Source: Acanthaster planci
Taxonomy: Eukaryota > Echinodermata > Asteroidea > Valvatida > Acanthasteridae
Assembly (NCBI RefSeq): GCF_001949145.1
Contig: NW_019091636.1
Span: 237,490-301,489 of the forward strand
Reading direction: 5' to 3'
DNA length: 64,000 nucleotides
Shown here: positions 42,937 through 55,100 of the stretch, one piece after another
Layout: every line of letters begins with the position of its first letter
Numbering within the stretch: position 1 is the stretch's first letter
The notes under the pieces: model-generated
Told to the model about the DNA's origin: nothing
Seen by the model: only the letters and a program-made list of their open reading frames with translations
The model's database searches: none
Program-made: the position numbers and the translations under genes

Positions 42937-43122
42937 AAACAATTCTTCCAAGAATGACTGGACACTGGAGTTTGGGGCAAAGTGGGGCACATTCTGTTCC
43001 TTGTTGTTCAACAGGTGGATGTTGGCTCCATGTTTGAGGAGGGAGGTAATCAAGGCAACTAGATTTGTCATTTCGTCTTGACCACTGCCATCCTGTTCAA
43101 TTTTCTTGACAACATCCCAAAG
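42937..43122 (-). CDS. Gene 2 last visible exon C' (post-ankyrin)
   Basis: A 186-base exon after GCTTACAG. It reads LWDVVKKIEQDGSGQDEMTN, then ITSLLKHGANIHLLNNKEQN and then SVQSFLEELF. This matches the degenerate final ankyrin of MIB proteins (hydrophobic-LL-x-x-GA-x-hydrophobic, then a helix ending before the RING fingers). A GTAAGG donor follows at 42936; read straight through, the frame stops after only two more codons (V, R, then TAA). The exon is therefore either terminal, or spliced to a downstream exon I could not find. Confidence 0.85.
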
Positions 43123-46100
43123 CTGTAAGCAAACCGTTGATTTCTATTTATTATTCCCTGTTAGTTTTAGCAACGGGAAAGATACCAGACAGAATTTTTA
43201 TCAGAAATAGAAATGAAAGCTACTCTACATTTTTACAAAGTAAGGAGTTTGATCAGAGCAAATGGGTAAAAAACAATATTGCGTTCCACTTTATTGCAAC
43301 CTTAATTTCAGCAATTGGAATCAAAAGTTTGGGGGTTGTCCATTAATATTCACTAATTGTGGGCAAGCTGAACCTTCAAAATGTTTCTAGAATGGATGTA
43401 AAAATACAAAAATCGTTATAGGGGGTCTAGCTTCTCGAGTTATAATCTTTTTTAGGGTATCCCCTACCCTGTTTCGTAGGCTCTCACCTCTTCTTTGGAT
43501 GCAGACCTAAGCATAGTTTGCGTGGATTCTTTCATCATCACCAGGTGAAGACTGGTGTTGCCCCCATTGTCCTTGGCATTCACGTTGGCACCATTGTTCA
43601 CCAGCGCTTCGATGCACTTGTAATGATTTTTTTCTATGGCAATATGAAGTGCTGTCTGCGAGTTACTGTTCTGGAGATCTTTATTGCAGTTACCCTTATA
43701 GTGAAGACAAAATGCTATGATGTCACTTTAGGAAAATATACTGACAATTTTAGGGCTTTTCGGTGCAAATTATGAAGCATTTGCCCTCAGACAAGCAGAA
43801 AAACGTGTGCGGACGTTCGTTGTTAACAAACAAAAAATTGTGACAGAACGTTGTTGCAGAAAATAAAGACAGATGGGGTAAAACAGACTTTTAAGGCTTC
43901 AGTTTAAAATCTTTTTTATTAGCCATTTACTAAGATTGATATGCAGGTATCAAGGTTTCGAGATTATTATTTACATCGCCCTGAATGTTCTCTCGCACCT
44001 GTTTGGCCAGGGTTTGTACTACATCCGCGTGGTCGTAGAAGGATGCGATGTGTAGTGGTGCTAACGATCCGTTTCTATCATTGATCACTGACTTCTTGGC
44101 TTTTAGTATCTCCTTCACAGCACTGGAGGTTTAAATCAGTCAATTCACTCAAGTGAATTTTTTAAGTAAACTCACCTGAGGGGTAAGGCAGTTGTTCTGA
44201 CTTGTATCAAACGTTTGTTGAGCCGATAAATTAAGATTTTCACTAGAAATTTACTCAAATTTGCTTAAAATTTGGAATATGTTGGCGGGCATTTTATCTT
44301 ATAAAGTGTGGTATACATGTTCTTTAGTTGCAACGTTTTTGACGCTAACAAATAAGGCACGCTAACGTTCCTGGAAGCCAAAACGTAGGGCTACACCGAA
44401 AAGATTGAACGGCAGTGTTTACGGCCTGAAATCCTCAAACCAAATGATTTTTGTTGGCTAATGGACACGGATCATTACTTCCGTTTCACAATATCCTTTG
44501 AATCCTACAAGGGTTTTAATATACTTTTATTCAGCCGTTTGTGAAAAGATGTTAAAATATGCTAAGACAAAAGTTTACAAACACCTTCAGTTATTAATGT
44601 CATGCATTCAGTAGCATAACTTTCAGCAACTTTTACTGCGTGTATCTAAGGTTATAGCCGTCACAAACTTCTGTCAGAAATCTGACGAGAATTCCACCAT
44701 ATCCGTACAGTCCATCCAGGTTTTCTGGACTTTTTCTTGAGTTTCATCAAGAGATTCTCAACAGAATTGCAGTCAGGCCTCCAGAAAGCCTATTCAAAAT
44801 TTGAATCTTTTCCTACACTCAATCATTCCCATGCCACCTTTAAAGTGTGCTTGTTGTCACTGACTTGTTGAAAGATCTAGTTTGCGCCAATATGCAGCCT
44901 CCTGAAAGTTGGTTTCACACTTATGGAAATTAAGGTTATCTTTCCTCGCGATCCCATTCATTTCTGAGTGAAATTCCATTCGATGCAAAAATGTCCTAGA
45001 GAGCAAGATAGTAGCACCACCATGTTTGAGAATTGGCATGTGCTACTGGAATCGAAAGCTTCTCTTCCTCCCTTCAAAGAGTACTTCTGGTCAATAATGG
45101 TTGAATAAACTCAGTACTTGTCTCGTCAGACCAGAAACCCTACCTGCAGAAATTCTTCCCTTTCTTGATGTACTCACAAACAAGCTTCAGTCAAGCCTGG
45201 ATGATTTTCAAGGAGAGACTTCCTCTCGCACGTAGCCCTAGCCCTGGATCCTTTGCCACATCTGCTTGACTAACGACAATACTACCCTTTGTTCCTGTAG
45301 CCTCAAATTCTTGACAAACTTCTTTGTTGTTGTTACGGGCGAGATTTGTCAGAAGATTTATTTCAGAATTTTTCGGATCTTCCTGATTTCAGGATTTTTA
45401 AAACCGATTTCTTTCACAAGAGTTCTCACAAACGGTTTTTAGCAGAAAGGACGTGTTCTGGAATGTCACAAAATAGCATATATGATGCAAAAGGAAGGGC
45501 AGATGTCTGACCCAGCATATTTCAGCACCTTTTCACAAACAGCTGAATTGAAAGGTTCCTGAAGTTCAAGCGGGGTCCTAATTAGTACCTGAAAAGGGAG
45601 AGCCATAGAAAGGATTTGGTTCAGGAAACAAAGCCGCAGTCGTTGTCCTGGTGTCTTTTCAGTGTGGTTGTGTATAAATTTTGTCTTCAACTGCACTACA
45701 TTTTATGATAAAAGCCAGCATGATACACAATCGACTAAATAGATAATTAATGATGCGTACTCATCATTCCCACTGAAGGCTGCAAAATGCAAGCAGTTGT
45801 CCCTGTTGTTATCTCTCAACGTCACATCAATGTTACCGTGCCTTAAAAGCATCCGGATGAGATTCTGGATCACCAGTAATGATTTTGCAACGCCTTTCTG
45901 TGTGTAGCAATTAAAATGCAAGAAAGGAAAGATCCCGTTTGCGAGCAGGTCGGTTGTATTAATATTCAAGGCAATCACAGCATTTCTCTATTACATCTGG
46001 ATAGGGTAGGATAAATAGCAAGTGGATGGCAGCCTTTTGTTTTGTACCCTTGCAGTAGTCAAAAGAAATAAGCGTGTTTAAATCAGTCAGACTTCGGAGT

Positions 46101-49100
46101 CATTGAACATGAGACCTCAAAACGAGTTTGCAAAACGTTAGGGCAGGAGGCTATGATTAGTATACGTCTGTTTCTTGTCGAGCGCTGTCTTGTCTTGTCT
46201 GTAATGCTGTTACAGTTATAATAATGTCAACCCGCAAAAGAAATACACAGAGAACATGCAAAATACAAGAGGAGTCACAAATTACGAGACCGATCAGCTA
46301 GCCAGCTGTACTGGCCTTATCAGCGGGCAAGGTTCTATTTTCCCCTTATTTACTCGACAGGTGAGACAGCAGTCATCGAATGAGTGACCAAGGGGTTTTT
46401 ATCACATAAATAATCCCAATTGCTCAGAGAAGACCTGTAAGCCATGACCGCACACGTGGGTGTATAAACTTTTATAAGGGAAACGTTCGACTGAAATAAC
46501 GATCAGAGCTCTAATTATTGGATTTCAGGGGTCAGAATATCGTTCCCTAAAGAATATCACATTCATAAACCTCAATGTTTGGAGCTATTTTTGCCGAAAT
46601 AATCCTATTCTAATTCCCCAATAATGATTAATTCATTCGTATGCGTTTTAGATCCCAGGAGGGTACAATAATTGAGCTCACTGTGCTACCTATAATACCT
46701 CGTATCTTGAACACTGTTTGGAATTTCATGACTTTGCGTGACCAAGGTATGCAAGATTTGACATAGGACTTGAATGTTCTAGCTTATTGCAGTATTTGAG
46801 ATTCAAGAAGTCAGTGATAAATATTTCAAAATCTGCATTTGAGAATTTGAATTTTGCATAATATGTAAAGCACGGAATAATGTGATTTCTTTCCCAGTGT
46901 TTGTTCAGGTATTCTATCATTGCCTTAAGATAAATCCTTATCCAGTGCGTTCAGCAAAAATCTCATTTAAAAATGAAAACCTGTTTCTTGGCAGTGGAAC
47001 CTGTGGCTTCTTTGAAGGATTTCTCCAAGAGTAGATGCAGGCATGTGTCTCCATACTTGTCTTGGGCGTTAACATTAGCTCCTGTGTTCAGCAGAATCTC
47101 CACGCTTTTGGTGTTACAACTGTCAGCGGCCAAATGGAGGGGAGTCTGGCCGTTTATGTTTGGAATATTTAGGTTGCAGCCCTGATTGAAATTGAAACAG
47201 ATTCAAAATAGCCGTATAGAGTAGGTGAACCAAGGATGGCAAACACAGTGTATGTAACGGAGGTCGGTGATAAAGCCCTTCAGTATCAGTATTTTCATTT
47301 TGGCTATGCTGCCTCAAATGTTAGTGCAAAGTCCTTATTCATGAGAAAACCGAGGCAGAAAAGCTTGATGTTACATGGTGTTCAGCGCAAATTTCTTTTC
47401 AAATTTCACACATTGTAATCATGATGATTCATTTTGGTGAGCAATGTCGCCAGTAGGGCAGTGATCAACCCCTTCTCTGACATATTTCAAGAAAAAGAAA
47501 ACAATGTTCCAAGAAAGATGTCATTGCAAAGGTATCCTCAAACGCTTGGTATATTACCACAATTTCAAATCCCTGGACGGAAAAGGGATGTTAAATCAGG
47601 GCTTTTACGTAAGGTTTTTACAGCAAAATGACAGTTTGGGGAACATGGAAGCATTTATAATATTGTATTTTTTGATATAAGCCCTACGCTGAAAATGTTA
47701 TGCTTCACTGAATTAAACTGAGCGTTTCTCCCTTGAATAAAAAAACTTTTAGGCTGCATTTTTTGCAGTAAATTAAATAACTTTTCAAACAGGAAACAAT
47801 CTAAAAAAAAATTGTAGGTACCTTCTAGGCATATAAATCAAAGCAGGGACAACCTCAGTCCTAATTCTTTTCCTTGCTCAGGATACTACTCAAGTCAGCA
47901 CTACTGAAATGATTCTTCTTTCCTCCTTTAACCACAACCCATGGGTATGTGTACGTAGGTTTTCGTAGTAAGGATACCCATTATAATGTATTACTGGCGC
48001 ACTTCATATACTGGTATTTTACTTAAAAGCCTCCTTTATCGTAACGGTAGTGGTTGAATCAGTTGCGCCTTTTTATTCATTCCAAAAAGTTTTAACTTAA
48101 TGTACTTTTCGCCGACAATCCGGGGAAACTGATCAGGTGCTTACATATTAATATAAAGATGAACAAAGAATTTGACTGGTGCGGCCTCCGGAACAACGTT
48201 GTGGTGTTTGAATACTGAAACTTACAGCAAAAACCAAAAGGCACTAAAAAGCTGTGGAAATAGGATACATCGGGGACAGGGACGCATTTTTGGTCGGATT
48301 CTACTTAGAGAGAAATAGCATTGGCCTTTTAAAACAAACGGCCTCACCTGTTCGCAGAGTGCGGCCACAATATCAGTGTGATTATTTAGAACAGCGAGGT
48401 GTAGGGCTGTCCCTCTGTCCGCTGTGCAAGTAGTGTTGATCAAGCTAGGCTTTGCTTCCAACATAGTCTTCACGGCACTGGAGACAGAAAAATGTTGCAG
48501 CTGGACCTCACCATAAGAACGAACTTTTGCAAATATGCAACGTGTCTGAAATTTACTGAACTTGCACTGAAATATACCTAAAGTGACTTCATTATAAAAA
48601 AAAAGCCTTAGCTGTGTCAAGTCACAGTTCAATCATTAAAGACGAATAGCCGCTTTTCGCCAAATCATGAAGTATTGAAATGTGCTCAAGTCCATTCAAT
48701 GGTTTTATTGTTACCTTAACAATTTTAAACGATTCAGTTTATACTAAATAAATTCTTAACAATGAGCCAAACGCACAAACTGTTCCCATTGATGGCTGCA
48801 CTATGTAAACAGTTGAAGCCTTTCTTATCTGTCAGTGTCAGGTCGACTGTGGGGCGTTCTACCAACAACTTGATGACTTTCTGGTATTTTTTTATAGTAG
48901 CAAGGAATTGATAATCCACTTCTCCGTCGTCCTTCAAAAAATCATTCAAGAACGTTGATAAGTTGATAAGTAATGTCGGCAGGCTAGAAGGGATATCGGC
49001 AATACCAATAAACTATCAGTAATATAATGTCATTTCATCTGGTCAAAATCTGGTCCCAAAGTCGGCGTTGAGGGAATTTGTCTTTACATTGTGTCCTCTC

Positions 49101-52100
49101 TAAAGGGTAAAGTGAATGAAGTTTCCTGGGAAAAGCCTACTTTCATAGCGCACACCGCTGTAGGGCAAAAGTATGATACGCCGCAAAAAGTACAAAAAAT
49201 GTAGCCAGCACCCAGTTCTGTATCTACCCAATAATGACAACCATGCGCATTGCATAGGTCGCGACCATAAATCCAACTGATAAAGAAATTGCGGGTTGTC
49301 TCGCTTGGGAGATAACCCTCATTGTCACTGCGTGCAACGTACATGTACACTTGCTAAGCAAACGCAACGCTAGCGAATTTTGGCGAAACCGCCGCCTGCG
49401 GTCATGTGATACATTAATTTCTTTTTATTGTACCTGGTACAAAACCGAGTCTCTTTTACACTAAGCTTCGTGATATTTTATTGTTACCTTGGTACTCGAC
49501 AGTTTGGAAACCTTCATGGAAACTTTTGCAATGGCGAGATGAAGGCTGGTGCTCTCGTGGATGTCTGTAGCGTTCACATCGGCACCGTATTCCAACAGAA
49601 CTTTAATGCACTTGAGGTGACATTCGTCAACGGCCAGGTGTAGTGCTGTCTGCTTACTCGCATTTCTGATGTCCTTCCCGCAGTTTTCCTATGTGAGAGC
49701 AATGCAATCTAAAGAAACCCTAACTGTGATAAGAGCTTATAGTCCTGGTGGGCAAAGCTTCAAATTATTTTCAAACTTTCAGCATGAAATTAGACGTTCT
49801 CTTGTAGCACTCTTCGAAGTTTCAAGAGATGTCATGACACAAGTGGGGTAGTATCCATGGTAGGGGCTAAGAAATAAACCCTCCTGCATCTTTAGTGACC
49901 AGTTCCACTTTTTCATGTCATGTGGTGTGCAGGCTAATATGTCCTGCAAATGTCAGCGTTGTCTGATACTGCCCGCAGATTCCTACCTTCTGTAGAAGAG
50001 CTGTTAATATGTCTGCAAATCCATTGCTTGCGGCAATGTGTAGCGCCGTTTGACCGTCATTTCCTGTTGAACGGATCAAGGATGGGTTCGCCTCCAAAAT
50101 CTTTTCCACCCCACTATGAAAATGAAACATGGTTATTTATACCGGTGTGTTATGCTATTGTTGAATACTGTCTTATTTCTATTTGTCCCTAGTCTAAAAA
50201 ACACTGTTCTGGGTTCTCAAAGAAAAAAATTACCATACAACTACCACACCTACGCTGTCAGTGAATGCTTCTAATCACAAATTACAAATGAATTCGTGCG
50301 AACAATAGAAGGGTAACATGGGGATTTCAGTGGGGCTGGCTTGTGCAGTGTAAGCATAAGGAAAAGGGATCAACATGTCCGTTGATCCCTTATGATACTT
50401 CCCTTTCTTCCTAGTGTTTTCCGTCTTGTTCGTGCTGGAGAAGATCAATTTTAACAGTTATTTAATCTACCACCCAAATGTGTATCTTTGAAGTTTGTTT
50501 GGAAGAAACTAACTTTCACAGCATTATTGACAGAGCCCATGGCATTTGATTCACATAATACAAAAATAACCAGCAAGCTTTGAACGGCAGCACTTTGCTT
50601 TAAAAGCCAAATTTATTAGCAGTGGTTGCTGTTGTCGGATAACCTAAATAAAACAGTACAGAGAATGCGAACTGTTTTTACAATTTGTATATATCGTCCA
50701 CGCATCAAGATCTCGTTTTCACCAGAATGACTTTTATTCCCAATTAAAAAATATTTCAAAAGGAAACTTACAACCTGTTCCCATTGAGTGCTGCGTAGTG
50801 TAAGCAGTTATAACCTTTGTTATTTTGCAATCCAATGTCGATTTGTCCATGGTGTAGCAGTGTCTCGATAATTCTCTGCTCATCTGTAGTGCCAGTGCCT
50901 GATGTTTCTTTGACGTCCTACCAAACATAAGATATCAGAGCCGTAAAACAGATATTATTCCAATTTGGGGAGTGGTCGAGTTGCTTTATATTGGATCCCC
51001 GCTTTTTAAAAGCAGAAATAAACGTCATCGTCTGAGAAAGTTTCCAAACTAATAGGAATGCTAAACTATTCCTATCCTCTGTGTGTTTAAAATGCACGCG
51101 AAAAAATGCCTTTGCCCTGAAATCACAGTTACCTTTCTCAAAAAAGGGCTTTTTTCTCAAGAAAACTAGCACTGACCACAATTTTGATAACTCGACAATT
51201 TTGTTGACTTGACTCGACTAGAGTCACTGCGTGCAAATGAATCGACTCAACTCGAGTCCCTCACCACCACAAGGCCCCCTTGTGTGAAAATTAATTAGAC
51301 TCTCGAGTCCCATAGGTACAAACTATCTTCTTTGCACAAAGTATTTGTAAAGACTTTCAACGGCGATTTATAACTTTCATGTTATGTGTTATGAGGTGTG
51401 GTGTGACCACATGCACCAAACCACAGGTAATTTTTTAAATACCAAGAGTGACGGTCCCTCTTGTTTGTATTAATAGTATTGTGTTCATACATTTGTAACT
51501 CGAATTGACTCGATTCAACTTCACTCACCTTTTTGGGTTGATGACTTTACTCGAATCACCAAATTAATGACTCGACCCAACTGGAGTCACCGCGTTACAG
51601 TGACTCAACTCGAGTTTCAAAAGTGAGTGACTCGTTACAACTCCGGTACTAACAGCGCCACCCATTTTAATATGACCTAGCTCCGTCGAATCCTAAGACC
51701 ATTTCATGGGATATCACTGTTATCATTAACCAAATCAAATCAACAATCAATCAAATCTAGGGAAAGGGAAGGGGAGGGGGAGGGGAAGGGAATGAAATGA
51801 AATGTTTACATATAACTACATGTGACTGACCATTGTGCGAATTAGTCATACAGATTGGATGAAATGGCTGCGTTGCTGGCTGGTGCGTAAATCATTAATT
51901 GTTTAGGGATGAACAGCATATTTCCTAATTGCCGAAATTGTACTTACTTTGTCTGTCAGGTTCTCCATAACCAAGTGGAGGCTGGTGTCACCATCTTTGT
52001 CTTGGGCGTTCACGTTTGCACCCCCGTTTATCAGAGCCTTCACACACTCAAAGTTCTTTTTTGAAGTAGCAAGATGCAGTGCCGTTTGGCCTTCGACGTT

Positions 52101-55100
52101 TTTAAGGTCTGTCACACAATTTCCCTGGTAAAGACAAGTACGGCAGAAAAGTACATGTAATATCAGAGTGCGGCTTGTGTGGCCTGTCAGTAATTGGGGT
52201 TTTAGGCTTCACTACTTTACCTGGAATTGTAACAATATTTAGAGTACTACAAACTCATCCAAACGTCATGCATATATCTTACCTGATTAACCAGGGTCTC
52301 CACGGCGTCCGTGCAACCGTTGAGGGCAGCGAGATGCAATGGAGCGAAGCCGTCATTTTTTGCCATGTTGATTAAGCCTGGTGCGACTTCGAGTATCTTA
52401 TTCATCACGCTGAAAAAAATTAAACTGTCAGATTAGATGGATTTTTATATATTTCTCTAAGTCTTCAAATCCGCTTCATCTATCACCATAAATTATTTTG
52501 GGTTTACTTTTGCACTTGACAGAAAGACTTCTGAAACAAACATGCCATAGAAGTCTCTGTAAAAAAGTGTTTACTACGAAACACTTTTCTAAACATTTTC
52601 TTGCTGTTGAATTTTTAAACATGTTTGAATGCTTACTTCGCGTTTAACGAGGGATTCGAATAAGAAGGTCCACCATCTCCAAACTAGTATGACGAACACG
52701 TTTAAGCATTTTGGGTTTTGTTTTTATAAGAAGGGTTTTCACTTAATGATATATTATTTTAGAATCCTGGAGGTGAAGGTATGAGATTTTTCTCTACTAC
52801 CAACAAAAAATGTTCATCGAGATCCGCAGGGCAAGAAAGTAAGAATTTGAAAGTTTTGGGAAGTAACTCGCCCTTGATTTCCTGTTTTATGAAGTTAACG
52901 TGACGCCATGTTTCGGTTTCGAATGACAATTTACGCGTTCATATTCAAGTGGTGGGTTGTGCCATCTTCAAGGAACGTCGAGGAAAATTACAATTTAGAA
53001 ACAGGAGCTAGTTTTTGTTTCATATATTTACAAACACAAGATATTCACACAGGACTTTCTTTAATTGTACATTGTCCAATAATACCGAAAGAATACATGT
53101 CGAATGTTTTAATAAAGAAGAAATGCTTATGCTCACCTTTAAGACGAACGTGCAAGATGACTCGAAGTTAAGTTGCTAAGCAAGTTTCAAGAGAATTGAC
53201 TACACTTTAATATTGATAGTGGGTACAAACTGAAAGTACGCCTGTAATGGCGTACATTTGTGCCGAAAAATAGAGAAATAGGGAATGGGGGATATGTGAG
53301 GGGGTGACTTGCATCGGTATGGAAATTGAACGGGGGGGTATTGTTCAGACGTATATCTGTTATTTGAAAAACACTCCTGCAGAACCTTACTTCATTGCTT
53401 CTATGGGTTTTTATTTTTCGCTGTTTTTGAGTGCTATAAATTACATTTTGGTTGCTGGAAATTCCAAAAAATTATTTCGCCATTTGCATTATTATTGTTC
53501 TCACCACGAAAAAGTGAGGGATGATTCAGCAGCCCATCCCCCCCCCAAAAAAGTGGTAAGGATATATACCCCCATCCCCAGGATTTACTTCCATGTACTC
53601 ATGTATTCCGGTGTGATGACGACAGTACTAAAAAAAGTTCAAATGCTACCTCTTGTCTGATGCAACAATGCTGATGCAACAAAGTGACAAGTGTGATGAG
53701 TCGATGAGGTATTGCTATGTGACATTATAGTCACTCTAGAAAATTGCATTGGTTGCAGGTCCGCCCGATATTTTTAAGATTCTGTTGCTAATAATTATGT
53801 ATCACTGTCTGGCACGTATTAAACTATTATTGACAAATCACAGACTAACATGCTCACTGGCCCTAATAGCAATAAATTGATGAAACTGTAATTAAATAAA
53901 CGCCACGTGGCGGCAGAACATTCTAAACTGCCGCTCTTAAACTTTTGAACGAGCTTCTACTATTTTTCAGATGGTAAGCTAAGTCTTTGGTTGATTTAAA
54001 GAAACTGCGTGTGACTTATCTGTTTATCAATATACTCAAGTCTGCATCTTAGTTGTTTTAGTAACTCTGATTTGTCGATGCTCACTTTTTTTGCGTCTAT
54101 GAATAATTGTCAGTTTTTTATCAAAGGTAAAATTACAGTTTAACAACATTTTAACACTTTTGTAGTAGTTTAAACGTAGTACATGTATGGTATTTTTGGC
54201 GATTATCCAACGGGGTTAGGTTTATTTTGTAATCGACTTGTTTTTACATCGGAATTATTTTTATTACTGAAGTTCTTAGAGAAAATTCGGTTTTACGACA
54301 TTATGTAAATTCAGTTATATTGTTTCAGTTACCAGTATCAAATATCACCGGACACGAGAAAAATTGCATGAAATCCAGGATGTCCTTGTGTGACAACGTT
54401 GTCAGGACCTAAGTTGTGCTTAGGAAAGGGTTATGTGTCAAGTAGCGCCTGTTGCATTGTCTTTTACGTGTTTTTGGCATAATTTACGGTTTTGCCTGGT
54501 TGCTTGAAACTGTTGACTGCTTTCCGGGTTTCATTTAATTTTATTTATTTATTATTTCCTGCTTGTCGCGTTCTTGCAGGGCATTAACGTGTTTTAGTTG
54601 TTGGTTTGAATTGCTGGTGATTGATCAACAATATCAAATCGGAATGTTCCTGAATATTTCACAACATCAATAAAGCAAAAGTGTGATCATGATTAACCAA
54701 TTAAAAAAGCCAAAAACATATGAAAGCAACATAATGCGTGGTGAAAGGGTTTTACTTGATTAGCATGGGGACCATTACGATATTAATATGTTTTGCTAAG
54801 CCCGACCACCTAAAAAGTTCAGTCACATTGGCTTATCATTCCAGTGGCGAGGAATCTGGTTGTGGTTGGCAGCGACAAATCCTCCTGCGAACATTGTGAA
54901 GTTTTGTAGGCGCTTCCCAAAACAGATGTTATCATTTCCCTTTCATGGTTTAAAATTATAAGAAACAGATCATCTTTTTCCACAAACGTTTTGCCAGTTC
55001 CAACCTGAAAGCATCACAAGCAGAATATAATTTGAAACATAAAGCGATTTTAATGAAGTGTACGTACTAAATATTTCCTGAACCTGAAGCATAATGCAGA

